From assembly GCA_965229715.1 (NCBI GenBank), contig CBDDJL010000002.1, positions 2,170,001 to 2,234,000 of the forward strand: a stretch of 64,000 nucleotides of DNA, written 5' to 3'. A program made the position numbers and the translations under genes. Positions 42,657 to 50,738 of the stretch are shown in pieces; the first letter of the stretch is position 1, and the number at the start of each line of letters is the position of its first letter. Origin of the DNA: JAVJST01 sp965229715 (GTDB lineage: Bacteria > Pseudomonadota > Alphaproteobacteria > Rhodospirillales > Casp-alpha2). The notes below the pieces were generated by a model that was given only the letters and a program-made list of their open reading frames with translations, was not told the DNA's origin and made no database searches.

Positions 42657-44093
42657 TCAGGCGTTGGCTGTTTCGACCCGGTCGGTGTACCGATGCGCGA
42701 GGCGGGCGTACTCGGCGCCCATCGGACGAAGACGGTCGAGCGGTGCGACGTGCGACCGGGTTTCATCGAGAATTTCGGCGATCCGGCCCTTGCCGTCGCG
42801 CGTCGTCACATAGAGGGCCTGGCTTGAGACGACGGCGAGCATGGCGAGGCAGGCATCGAGGCAGCGGCCCGCCTCGTCGAGTTTTTCCCATGCCGGAAAT
42901 GCGACTGAGGCCACGTCGTTTTGGCCGTAACCGCCGCTTTCCGAGCCCGGCAGCAGGGTTGGCTGCGCCAGAAGCCGCGCGCGCTCGACGAAACCGACAG
43001 CGGCGAACCCGACCGTGCCGAGATAACGGTCGTCGTCGGGACCGTCGAGCAACTGGTGCGGCAGCTTGGAAACGCCGCCGTCGAGCATTTTCGACGTTTG
43101 GCGCTCAGCCAGCGTGCAGAGATCGGCGCACGCAGCCGATAACGCATCCATCAACGGCGCTGCCAAGGCGTCCTGATAACCGCCGGTCGATATCGCCCTC
43201 TCCTCGCCCAGTGCGCCACCGGGCGGGACATAGGCCGGATTATCGGTGACCGATCGCAGGGCGCTCTCGGCGTAGAGCCTGGCATCCTCCGCAGCCTTGC
43301 GGAAACGTGCGATGTAGCGTGGCAGAATTCGGAAGCTCACCGGCGCTTGATAGGGCCGGCGGTCGGCGCCGACGTCTTCCAGGCGAGTGCGTAGCGCCTG
43401 CAACGCCCAGGCGTCGTGTTCGTTGCTCCAGAAATCGTCGAGCGCCGGGTCGATATGCCCCATGGGCGCTTTGAAGGCTTCCCACGCCATTGCAAAGATA
43501 TCGCAGGCGATGTCGAGGCGGGCGGCAGCCGATAACGCAGCATCCGCGATCAGCGAGATGGCGCCGGGCGAGCCGTTGATGAGCGCAACGCAGTCTTTTT
43601 CCGCGAGATCGACGGTCGACGCCAGCGGTCCGAACAGGTGGCTGAGGGGCAGGATTTCACCGGCGCCGCCGTTACCTTGCAGAGGGACGTCCGGCAACGT
43701 GCCGCCGTTCAACAGATCGGCGACGGCAACGGCGAGATCGGGCGATATCGCACTGTAGCCGCTCACCAGATTGGTCAGTCGGGCGAACACGATGCCACGG
43801 GTAACGCGGACGGGGAGCGGATCACCGAACGAGACGGCGGCGGCCATCGGCGGTTTTCGCGCATGCTTTTCGCGTTCTTCGCGGGTGAAGCGGAGGTGCG
43901 CCATCTGTCCGTATCCGCTGGTCACCCCGTAGACCACCACATCCTCGTTGTCGATGTAACGGAGAAAGGCGTCGCGCGATGCCGTCATCCGCGCATAAGC
44001 GCTCTCGCTTAACGAAACACCCTCGCCGCGCCGCGAAACGCGCCGGTAGGCGTCCAGTGAGAAATCATCCCGATCGTCGATTACGATGGTCAT
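42657..44093 (-). CDS. Aromatic amino-acid lyase (HAL/PAL) homologue lacking the MIO triad
   Basis: A 478-residue member of the histidine/phenylalanine ammonia-lyase fold. Shared features are YGVTSGYGQMA (Tyr55, matching HutH Tyr53), ALINGSPGAIS (Asn matching Asn195), VSFRILPRYIARF (Arg matching Arg283) and SVTDNPAYV. The segment that normally carries Ala-Ser-Gly, which cyclises into the MIO electrophile, reads GNGGAGEILPLSH (residues 120-132): Ser is absent and one residue is deleted. The equivalents of HutH His83, Tyr280 and Glu414 are also changed. Deamination by the known mechanism is therefore unlikely; it may be a new lyase or a pseudoenzyme. The start has AAGGG seven bases upstream. 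It is divergent from the PLP lyase gene, upstream of aapJ. Confidence 0.85.
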   Translation of the reverse strand: MTIVIDDRDDFSLDAYRRVSRRGEGVSLSESAYARMTASRDAFLRYIDNEDVVVYGVTSGYGQMAHLRFTREEREKHARKPPMAAAVSFGDPLPVRVTRGIVFARLTNLVSGYSAISPDLAVAVADLLNGGTLPDVPLQGNGGAGEILPLSHLFGPLASTVDLAEKDCVALINGSPGAISLIADAALSAAARLDIACDIFAMAWEAFKAPMGHIDPALDDFWSNEHDAWALQALRTRLEDVGADRRPYQAPVSFRILPRYIARFRKAAEDARLYAESALRSVTDNPAYVPPGGALGEERAISTGGYQDALAAPLMDALSAACADLCTLAERQTSKMLDGGVSKLPHQLLDGPDDDRYLGTVGFAAVGFVERARLLAQPTLLPGSESGGYGQNDVASVAFPAWEKLDEAGRCLDACLAMLAVVSSQALYVTTRDGKGRIAEILDETRSHVAPLDRLRPMGAEYARLAHRYTDRVETANA

Positions 44094-44183
44094 CGGCAAA
44101 CCCTTTTACAGGTCGCGTAAAGCGCGTTAACACAGGTTTTCGACCGAACCGGTCGGGCGTGGCAAGCACGAAAAGGCGGCATC

Positions 44184-45380
44184 ATGGCGAGCAGTGACGG
44201 CGACGGACGCAAGCGAGACCGTGCAACGCGGCTGGTCACGACCGGCCGCCCGCCCGAGGACGTATCCGGACCGGTCAACGTCCCGGTCACGCGAACCTCG
44301 ACGATCCTGCATCCCGATCTGGAATCATATAACCGGAAAAATGCCGGTTACGAGACCGGAACCCTCAACTACGGGCGGATCGGTACGCCGACCACATGGG
44401 CCTTCGAGGAAGCGATGTCGGATCTCGAGGGTGGGAGCGGCGCGGTCAACTATCCCTCGGGATTGGCGGCCGTTGCCGGCGTGCTCAGCGCGTTTACCAA
44501 GGCCGGCGACCATCTTCTGATCGGCGACAACATTTACGGTCCGACGCGCCGCTTCGCCGAAGATGTGCTGCGGCGCTTCGGGGTCGAGATCGAGTACTTC
44601 GATACCATGGCCGGCGCCGGGGTGCGGGAGCTTTTTCGCGACAACACCAGCATGCTGATCATCGAATCGCCCGGCTCGCAAAGTTTCGAGGTCTGCGACT
44701 TGCCGGCCATCGCCGCGGTTGCCCGCGAACGCGGCGTTGTGACCGCCGTCGACAACACATGGGCCGCCGGTTATTTCCTGCGCCCCCTGGAGCACGGTAT
44801 CGATGTCTCGATCCAGGCGGCGACGAAGTATATTGTCGCCCATGCCGATGCCATGCTGGGCGTTGCCGTCACCGGAGCCGAGCATTACGAACGGCTGAAA
44901 CAGACGGCCGTGCGGTTCGGCACCTGCGCCGGCACCGAGGAGTGCTATCTCGGGCTTCGCGGTCTCAGGACCCTCGACGTCCGCATGCCCCGGCACTACG
45001 AGACCGGGCTCAAGCTCGCCGAGTGGCTGGTGGGCCGGCCGGAAGTCCGCGAGGTTCGCCATCCCGCCCTGGAAAGCTGTCCGGGACACGATATTTGGAA
45101 ACGGGATTTTTCCGGTGCAAGCGGGTTGTTCGGCGTGATTCTTGAGGATTTCAGCGACGAATCCGTGCGCCGCATGATCGAAGGAGTGGCGCTTTTCGGC
45201 CTCGGCGATAGCTGGGGCGGCTATGAAAGCCTGCTGACGCCGATGAAGCCTGCGGCGATGCGGAGCGCAACGACATGGCTGCATGACACGCCGGGATTGA
45301 GGATCCATGCCGGCCTTGAGGCGTTCGAGGATCTTCGCGACGACCTTGCCGGCGGGCTCGGCCGGCTCAATACGGCCTGA
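44184..45380 (+). CDS. metC: Cystathionine beta-lyase family PLP enzyme
   Basis: Fold-type I PLP enzyme of the Cys/Met-metabolism family, splitting C-S bonds such as that of cystathionine. The PLP Lys is in VSIQAATKYIVAHADAMLG near residue 211. The phosphate-binding YGRIGTPTTWAFEEAMSDLE near residue 63 and the cofactor-ring Asp in VTAVDNTWAAG are present. The 398-residue length and LGDSWGGYESLLTP near the end fit MetC rather than MetB, though exact substrate is not certain. AAAAGG precedes the ATG. The M24 gene follows after three bases, so they are co-transcribed. Confidence 0.88.
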   Translation: MASSDGDGRKRDRATRLVTTGRPPEDVSGPVNVPVTRTSTILHPDLESYNRKNAGYETGTLNYGRIGTPTTWAFEEAMSDLEGGSGAVNYPSGLAAVAGVLSAFTKAGDHLLIGDNIYGPTRRFAEDVLRRFGVEIEYFDTMAGAGVRELFRDNTSMLIIESPGSQSFEVCDLPAIAAVARERGVVTAVDNTWAAGYFLRPLEHGIDVSIQAATKYIVAHADAMLGVAVTGAEHYERLKQTAVRFGTCAGTEECYLGLRGLRTLDVRMPRHYETGLKLAEWLVGRPEVREVRHPALESCPGHDIWKRDFSGASGLFGVILEDFSDESVRRMIEGVALFGLGDSWGGYESLLTPMKPAAMRSATTWLHDTPGLRIHAGLEAFEDLRDDLAGGLGRLNTA

Positions 45381-45383
45381 GCG

Positions 45384-46580
45384 ATGGATGCCCTGCCCGA
45401 TACCACGGTCGACGAACGGGCCATCAGGGCTTACCGGTTGGGCCGCATCCGGGCCGAGCTGTCGGCGCGCGATCTCGCGGGCATCGTGCTTTTCGATCCG
45501 GTCGGCATCCGCTACGCCACCGGCAGCCGCAACATGCAGGTCTGGACCAAGAACAACGTCTGCCGCTACGTCTTTATCGCCACCGAAGGTCCCGTCGTTC
45601 TCTTCGATGGCGGCAGTTCCATCCATTTGGCGAAACAGCTCGAAACCATCGACGACACCCGCTTGTCGCTCTCATGGGACTACATGCAGGTCGGCCCCCG
45701 CACGCAGGAGTTCGCCGAACGATGGGCCGCGCAAATCGCCGATCTCGTCGCTCAACACGGCGGCGGCAACCAGCGGCTCGCGATCGATCGGGCCGATTGG
45801 CTGCCGGCGATGGCGCTGTCCCGGTTGGGCGTGGAGATCGTCGACGGCAAGGCTGTCGTCGAACATGCCCGCGCCATCAAGTCGGCGGATGAAATCGCGG
45901 CGATGCGTCATGCCTTTCGCGTTCTCGACGAGAGCGTCGCCGTCCTGCGGGAGGCGGCACGTCCCGGCATGCGCGAAAACGACGCGTTGGCCGTGTTGCT
46001 GGCGGCCAACATCGAACGCGGCGGCGAATACCCGGAAACCCGTCTGCTGACGTCGGGACCGAGGACAAACCCATGGTTTCAGGAGACCACGGACCGGGTC
46101 ATGGAAGCCAGCGACATGATGTCGTTCGACACTGATTTGATCGGACCGTACGGCATCTACAGCGACATTTCGAGAAGCTGGCTGATCGGCGACGGCAAAC
46201 CGAGCGACGACCAGCGTCGGCTCTACGCCACGGCGATGAACCAATTGGAGCACAATACCGCCCTGCTCCGGCCCGGCATCGGGTTCATCGAATATGCCGA
46301 GAAGAGCTACCGGTTACCGGACGCCTATATCCCGAACCGTTATGCCGACATCGCGCACGGTTGCGGTCTTGGTGTCGAATATCCCTTTATCTGGTATCCT
46401 GAGGATGCCGATTACGGTCTTTACGACGGCGTTTTCGAGGCTGGCATGGTGGTCTGCGTCGAGTGTTATGTCGGCGCCGTCGGCGGCCGCGAGGGCGTCA
46501 AACTGGAACAGCCGGTGCTGATCGGCGAAAACGGCAACGAAATCCTCAGCGATTATCCCTTCGAACTGGACTATCTTTGA
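45384..46580 (+). CDS. M24 family metalloprotein of the DddP-like (DMSP lyase-related) type
   Basis: Pita-bread fold protein, 398 residues: creatinase-like N-terminal domain (about 10-165) and M24 domain (about 170-395). Metal-site residues are Asp249, Asp251, Asp261, His325, Glu360 and Glu375, in FDTDLIGPYGIYSDISRSW, DIAHGCGLGVEYP and VECYVGAVGGREGVKLEQ. The extra Asp and the spacings equal those I recall for the DMSP lyase DddP (295, 297, 307, 371, 406, 421) with a constant offset of 46. Tyr320 matches DddP Tyr366, but Val331 occupies the position of Asp377, the proposed catalytic base. Function is therefore open: peptidase, lyase or other. Three bases after metC, seven before hisI. Confidence 0.85.
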   Translation: MDALPDTTVDERAIRAYRLGRIRAELSARDLAGIVLFDPVGIRYATGSRNMQVWTKNNVCRYVFIATEGPVVLFDGGSSIHLAKQLETIDDTRLSLSWDYMQVGPRTQEFAERWAAQIADLVAQHGGGNQRLAIDRADWLPAMALSRLGVEIVDGKAVVEHARAIKSADEIAAMRHAFRVLDESVAVLREAARPGMRENDALAVLLAANIERGGEYPETRLLTSGPRTNPWFQETTDRVMEASDMMSFDTDLIGPYGIYSDISRSWLIGDGKPSDDQRRLYATAMNQLEHNTALLRPGIGFIEYAEKSYRLPDAYIPNRYADIAHGCGLGVEYPFIWYPEDADYGLYDGVFEAGMVVCVECYVGAVGGREGVKLEQPVLIGENGNEILSDYPFELDYL

Positions 46581-46587
46581 CCGCGCC

Positions 46588-46977
46588 ATGCCCGTATCGA
46601 AATCCGTACTGAAAAGCCTGTTGTCCCAGCTCCGGTTCGACGACCGCGGTCTGATACCGGCAATCGCCCAGCAGCACGATACCGGCGAAGTGTTGATGAT
46701 GGCGTGGATGAACGCTGAATCGATCGCCGAAACCCTGGAGACCGGGCGGGTCTGCTACTGGTCGCGTTCCCGCCGGTGCCTGTGGCGCAAGGGCGAAACA
46801 TCGGGTCATGTTCAGTCCCTTGTTGAGCTGCGTTGGGATTGCGACGCGGATACCATTCTGTTGGTCGTCGATCAGACCGGGCCGGCTTGTCATACGAACC
46901 GGCGCAACTGTTTCTTCAATGCGGTCCGCGACGACGAAGTCGCCGTTATCGCCGAGCCCGTCGACGGAACGGTGTAA
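46588..46977 (+). CDS. hisI: Phosphoribosyl-AMP cyclohydrolase
   Basis: Third step of histidine biosynthesis, opening the purine ring of phosphoribosyl-AMP. Family motifs are VLMMAWMNAESIAETLETGR, YWSRSRRCLWRKGETSGHVQ and WDCDADTILLVVDQTGPACHT; the Asp and Cys residues there bind the Mg and Zn ions. At 129 residues it is the stand-alone form, not fused to HisE. It sits between the M24 gene (seven bases) and modA (four bases), away from the other his genes. Confidence 0.94.
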   Translation: MPVSKSVLKSLLSQLRFDDRGLIPAIAQQHDTGEVLMMAWMNAESIAETLETGRVCYWSRSRRCLWRKGETSGHVQSLVELRWDCDADTILLVVDQTGPACHTNRRNCFFNAVRDDEVAVIAEPVDGTV

Positions 46978-46981
46978 ACCC

Positions 46982-47782
46982 ATGACTGGGGCGGTGTCGG
47001 TCCGCATCGCGATTGTCATATCGATGCTGGCCGTTGTGTTTGAGCCCGCCTTCCCCGCTGCGGCCGAACAACCGCTTGCCGTTGCTGCCGCATCGAGCAT
47101 GAGCGAAGCCATGACCGACATGGCAACGGCGTTCGAGACCGAGACCGGAACAGCCGTGAAGCTGAGTGTTGCCGCCAGTTCGCAGGTCGCCCGTCAGATG
47201 ATCAACGGCGCGCCAGTCGGCGTGCTCGTCGTCGCCCATCCGGTCTGGATGGAGCAGGTCGTCGCCTCGGGCAGGATTCTGGCGCGCAGTGTTCGCACCG
47301 TGGCCATGAACCGGCTTGTCCTTATCGCCCATGAAGATCGCCGAATTTCCGAACCCGTGAGCCTCGACGCGATTTTCGAGGACGTGGAGTCCGCGAAGCT
47401 CCGCGTCGCCGTTGCCGATATGGATCATGTTCCCGCCGGCATCTACGCGGCGGAAGCCCTTGCCGCTGCCGGGTGGCTCGAACGGCTCGACCGCCGGCTT
47501 GTCCGGCTGCCGAATGTTCGCGCCGTCCTCGCTTTCACCGACCGGGGCGAGACGCCGTTCGGGATCGTCTATGCGAGCGATGTCCGGATTGCCCGCCATA
47601 GCCGCATCGTCACCATGTTCGAGCCCGAAAGCCACGCGCCGATCCGTTATCTCGCCGGCGCGGCTGAAGGCTCCTCCAACGGCGCGGCATTTCTCGATTT
47701 CATGGTATCGGCGGCCGGAAGAAACATCCTGACGGCAGCCGGGTTTCTCACGCCTGACACGGCAGAGGCGTCCGATGGATAG
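46982..47782 (+). CDS. modA: Molybdate ABC transporter, periplasmic binding protein
   Basis: Binds molybdate or tungstate in the periplasm. Signal peptide residues 1-28 (VRIAIVISMLAVVFEPAFPAAA). The mature protein begins LAVAAASSMSEAMTDMATAF; the oxyanion-site Ser residues lie there and in KLSVAASSQVARQMINGAPV. The start at 46982 is preferred because it exposes the signal peptide; the frame runs back into hisI. It overlaps modB by eight bases. Length is 266 residues. Confidence 0.9.
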   Translation: MTGAVSVRIAIVISMLAVVFEPAFPAAAEQPLAVAAASSMSEAMTDMATAFETETGTAVKLSVAASSQVARQMINGAPVGVLVVAHPVWMEQVVASGRILARSVRTVAMNRLVLIAHEDRRISEPVSLDAIFEDVESAKLRVAVADMDHVPAGIYAAEALAAAGWLERLDRRLVRLPNVRAVLAFTDRGETPFGIVYASDVRIARHSRIVTMFEPESHAPIRYLAGAAEGSSNGAAFLDFMVSAAGRNILTAAGFLTPDTAEASDG

Positions 47783-48476
47783 CGCCGCGTGGTTCCCGAG
47801 CGCATTGGAGGTCGAGATCGTATGGCTCAGTCTGCGGGTCGCCGTGACGGCGGTTGTGTTCAGTCTTCCGGCCGGGTTGGTCTGCGCCTGGATTTTGGCG
47901 CGGTGGCATTTTCCTGGCAAAAGCCTGTTCGACGGCCTTATCCATCTGCCGCTGGTGCTGCCGCCGGTCGTCGTGGGATATGCCCTGCTGGTCTGGTTCG
48001 GCGCAAACGGCGCAATCGGCCGCTGGCTGGCGTCCATCGGGATCGATATCGCATTTACCTGGCGCGGCGCGGCGCTCGCGTCCGCCGTAATGGCCTTTCC
48101 CTTGATGGTGCGCGCCATTCGTCTGTCGTTCGAGGCCATGGATCCGCGGCTCGAGGCCGCCGCGCGTACGCTGGGCGCCTCGAAGGCTGCCGTGTTTCTG
48201 ACGGTCTCGCTGCCGCTTGCGCTGCCCGGTATCATCACGGGCAGCCTTTTGGCGTTTGCCCGAAGTCTCGGCGAGTTCGGCGCGACCATCACGTTCGTTT
48301 CGAACATTCCGGGCGAAACCCGAACGCTGCCGCTCGCCATCTACACCCTGATCAACATGCCGGACGGCGAGGCAGCGGCATTTCGTCTCGCCGCGATCGC
48401 CGTCGCGGTATCGCTTGGGGCGGTAATCGTTTCGGAAGCCGTGGCGCGGCGGTTGCGGAGGGCGCGACATGCTTGA
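47775..48476 (+). CDS. modB: Molybdate ABC transporter, permease
   Basis: Inner-membrane channel of the molybdate importer, 233 residues with five to six spans. Conserved segments are IHLPLVLPPVVVGYALLVWF and the coupling loop EAAARTLGASKAAVFLTVSL, followed by FARSLGEFGATITFVSNIPG. Its ATG overlaps the modA stop (ATGGATAG) and its stop overlaps modC (ATGCTTGA), so all three are translationally coupled. Confidence 0.94.
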   Translation: MDSAAWFPSALEVEIVWLSLRVAVTAVVFSLPAGLVCAWILARWHFPGKSLFDGLIHLPLVLPPVVVGYALLVWFGANGAIGRWLASIGIDIAFTWRGAALASAVMAFPLMVRAIRLSFEAMDPRLEAAARTLGASKAAVFLTVSLPLALPGIITGSLLAFARSLGEFGATITFVSNIPGETRTLPLAIYTLINMPDGEAAAFRLAAIAVAVSLGAVIVSEAVARRLRRARHA

Positions 48477-49587
48477 CGCCGATATTCGCGGCCGCAACGG
48501 CGGGTTTACGCTGAATGCCCAATTACGCTCGGAGGCGGGCATCACCATCCTGTTCGGCCGCTCCGGCGCCGGCAAGAGCACGTTCATCGACATGATCGCC
48601 GGGCTTCGCAAACCCGACGTCGGTGTCGTTCGTGTCAACGGACAGGTCATGTTCGACGGCAGCGCCGGAATCGACATTGCGCCCGAGCGGCGGCATGTCG
48701 GCTATGTGTTCCAGGATGCCCGCCTGTTCCCGCACTACAGCGTGCGCGGCAATCTGGAATACGGTCTTCGTCGTCGCGGCGCCGAGGCCCGTCATTTTTC
48801 GTTCGATGACATTGTCGCCCTGCTCGAACTCGAGGCCCTGCTCACCCGCAGACCGGCAACACTTTCGGGCGGCGAAGGACAGCGTGTCGCAATCGGCCGT
48901 GCGCTGCTCAGTCAGCCGTCTCTGCTGCTGCTCGACGAGCCGCTGTCGTCGCTCGATGTGACAAGCCGCGAACAGCTGATCCCGTTCATCGCCCGTATCG
49001 GTAAGGATCTGGCGATGCCGGTGATCTACGTCTCGCATAACATCGAGGAAGTCGTTCGACTGGGCGATGTCATGGCGCTGATGTCGGCAGGCCGGATCAT
49101 CGAGACCGGGACCGTCGAGAACATCATGAGCCGGCTCGATCTCCGGCCCCTGACCGGTCGTCATGAGGCCGGCGCCGTGATGACCGCAACGGTCGAGGGG
49201 CATGATGCCGCGTACGGGCTGACCATTCTTAAATTTGCTGACGGCAAGCGTATTCTGGCGCCCCGGGTCGACCTCGCAAGCGGAGAGGAAACCCGGATTC
49301 GCATTCGTGCCCGCGATGTCGCACTCGCGCTCAGCGAGCCGAGCGATTCCAGCGTCCTGAACATCTTCCCCGGAACGGTGATCGAGAGCGCGCCTTCAGG
49401 ATCGGAGGCGCAGGTCGAGGTGTCGGTCGATATCGGTGTGCCGCTGTCGGCGCGAATAACCCGTAAGTCCATGGAAAAGCTTGACCTTCGACCGGGCAAA
49501 CAGGTTTACGCCATGATCAAGAGCGTCGCCGTCGATCGCCGCAGCGTCGGAGCGCCTCTCGAGTCCGCCGCCGAGGCGAAAAGATGA
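48469..49587 (+). CDS. modC: Molybdate ABC transporter, ATP-binding protein
   Basis: ATPase of the molybdate importer with Walker A FGRSGAGKSTFIDMIAG near residue 31, signature LSGGEGQRVAIGRALLSQ, Walker B LLLLDEPLSSLDV and switch His in YVSHNIEEVV. Residues about 295-362 are the molybdate-binding MOP/TOBE domain (SSVLNIFPGTVIES) used for feedback control. Length 372 is typical. No ModE-type operator was recognised upstream. It ends 81 bases before fliN. Confidence 0.94.
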   Translation: MLDADIRGRNGGFTLNAQLRSEAGITILFGRSGAGKSTFIDMIAGLRKPDVGVVRVNGQVMFDGSAGIDIAPERRHVGYVFQDARLFPHYSVRGNLEYGLRRRGAEARHFSFDDIVALLELEALLTRRPATLSGGEGQRVAIGRALLSQPSLLLLDEPLSSLDVTSREQLIPFIARIGKDLAMPVIYVSHNIEEVVRLGDVMALMSAGRIIETGTVENIMSRLDLRPLTGRHEAGAVMTATVEGHDAAYGLTILKFADGKRILAPRVDLASGEETRIRIRARDVALALSEPSDSSVLNIFPGTVIESAPSGSEAQVEVSVDIGVPLSARITRKSMEKLDLRPGKQVYAMIKSVAVDRRSVGAPLESAAEAKR

Positions 49588-49668
49588 TGGCGGAAGCGCT
49601 GTTTCGTTAACCCATCGTCAACCCTGATGGTGTGGTATGATGGCGCGTCCTGATTGAGGAGACGAAGT

Positions 49669-49953
49669 GTGGCCGAACCCGGATCTAACGAGATTTCGAA
49701 AGCCGACGACGAGAGCGGCGCGATCTACGAGGTCGAGGTCGAAATTTCCGCCGTTCTGGGGACGGCGGACATGCCGATCAGCCAGATTCTGAAGCTTGGC
49801 CGTGGTGCTGTCGTCGAACTCAAGCGGCGCGTCGGTGAGGACATCGAACTGCACGCCAATAATCGTCTTGTCGCGCGCGGGGAAATCATCGTCATCGAAG
49901 ACCAACTCGGCGTTACCATCAGCGATACGGTCAAGAAGTCTTCGACCGAGTGA
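49669..49953 (+). CDS. fliN: FliN/SpoA-domain protein, flagellar motor switch type (orphan)
   Basis: A 94-residue protein whose residues about 20-90 are one SpoA (surface-presentation) domain: VEISAVLGTADMPISQILKL, GRGAVVELKRRVGEDIELH and LVARGEIIVIEDQLGVTISD. FliN forms the base of the flagellar C-ring and binds FliH. The start is GTG with GAGGAG seven bases upstream; a TTG five codons earlier lies inside that ribosome site. No other flagellar gene is near. It could be the only FliN, displaced from its cluster, or a paralogue. Confidence 0.85.
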   Translation: MAEPGSNEISKADDESGAIYEVEVEISAVLGTADMPISQILKLGRGAVVELKRRVGEDIELHANNRLVARGEIIVIEDQLGVTISDTVKKSSTE

Positions 49954-49984
49954 GGTAACGCCCGCAGCCCTGGGACAAGCTGAC

Positions 49985-50188
49985 ATGGCGACATCGAGCG
50001 ATATTTACAGAACGGCCAATCTTCTGATCGAGACATACGGCGAAATGGCCGCGGTCGGTGCCGCCATCAAGGCGGATGAATGTCTCAGAAACGGCAATGC
50101 GACGGGCCGCGCCGTTTGGCTCCGAATTGTCCGTGCGGTGGAGGAATTGACCGAAGATTCACCGCCTGCGGGCGCGGTCATCAACTGA
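49985..50188 (+). CDS. Small conserved-looking protein of unknown function (67 aa)
   Basis: A 67-residue soluble protein 31 bases after fliN. It is predicted mostly helical, with IYRTANLLIETYGEMAAVGA and AIKADECLRNGNATGRAVWL followed by RIVRAVEELTED. The pattern of a two-helix unit with Trp before an Ile-Val helix recalls a small alphaproteobacterial DUF family (DUF6961-like), but this is from memory. No signal peptide and no metal motif. Probably co-transcribed with fliN. Confidence 0.65.
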   Translation: MATSSDIYRTANLLIETYGEMAAVGAAIKADECLRNGNATGRAVWLRIVRAVEELTEDSPPAGAVIN

Positions 50189-50207
50189 ACGCAGTTTATC
50201 TACCAGA

Positions 50208-50228
50208 TTCATTTAACATTATAATGAA
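50208..50228. terminator. Weak AT-rich hairpin between converging genes
   Basis: TTCATT pairs with AATGAA around a nine-base AT-rich loop, 20 bases after the 67-aa gene and 15 before the stop of the exported-protein gene. It could end either transcript, but the stem is short. Confidence 0.3.
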
Positions 50229-50242
50229 TTGTTATTATTGAA

Positions 50243-50635
50243 TTATCTCTGCGGGGATACATAAACCCTGCAATTTGAATACCCGTCATTAAAAAAATGA
50301 AACGTCATCCGCGGTGCGGCCAGACCCTTGGGATCGTAGAGATTCCAGTCGGTCGTCGCGATTCCGCTCAGCCCCGGGCTGCGGTCGCCGACAAAGCGGA
50401 TCACCATGTAATAAGGCCGGTCCTGGTTGAATTCGCGAAGTTGACAGGCCTGGGTCAGGATCGGATCGAACAGACCGACACTTTCTTTCGGCAACGTACT
50501 GGTCGCATAGACGTACGTGCCCTTTCGGTTGAGAGCATCAGCGGGAGGTGCGGCAAGGCATGCTGCCAGGCCGATTACAACGAGCCACGTTGTGACGGTG
50601 CTGAGCCTGTAATGCCTTGATTCCGCTGTTTTCAC
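50243..50635 (-). CDS. Exported protein of unknown function (130 aa)
   Basis: N-terminal signal peptide (RLSTVTTWLVVIGLAACLAA, then PPADA before LNRKG). The mature part has two Cys (TQACQLREF and YSNCRVYVS) that could form a disulfide. It has a beta-rich look: YYMVIRFVGDRS, TTDWNLYDPKG, MTFHFFNDGY. No family recognised. The start is uncertain: GTG at 50635 gives a normal signal peptide; the frame extends 12 codons further to another GTG. The 3' end lies in AT-rich DNA facing the 67-aa gene. Confidence 0.6.
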   Translation of the reverse strand: MKTAESRHYRLSTVTTWLVVIGLAACLAAPPADALNRKGTYVYATSTLPKESVGLFDPILTQACQLREFNQDRPYYMVIRFVGDRSPGLSGIATTDWNLYDPKGLAAPRMTFHFFNDGYSNCRVYVSPQR

Positions 50636-50738
50636 GTTGCCCCGTGCTCCGTTCAGGACCCTTGCAGGCACAAAAAAACTGGCCTCAGCCAGTCAACAAA
50701 AGTCCTTCGATACAGCCCATTCGTCATGTGCCGCCAAG

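Noticed and set aside
42657..44093. Calling the lyase homologue hutH
   Set aside because: The MIO triad and several catalytic residues are missing, and no other hut genes are present.
45384..46580. Calling the M24 gene a DMSP lyase (dddP)
   Set aside because: The metal site matches, but the proposed catalytic Asp is Val, so the symbol is not justified from sequence.
46946..48340. 464-codon minus-strand frame across modA and modB
   Set aside because: Antisense to two well-recognised, overlapping genes; no motif or ribosome site.
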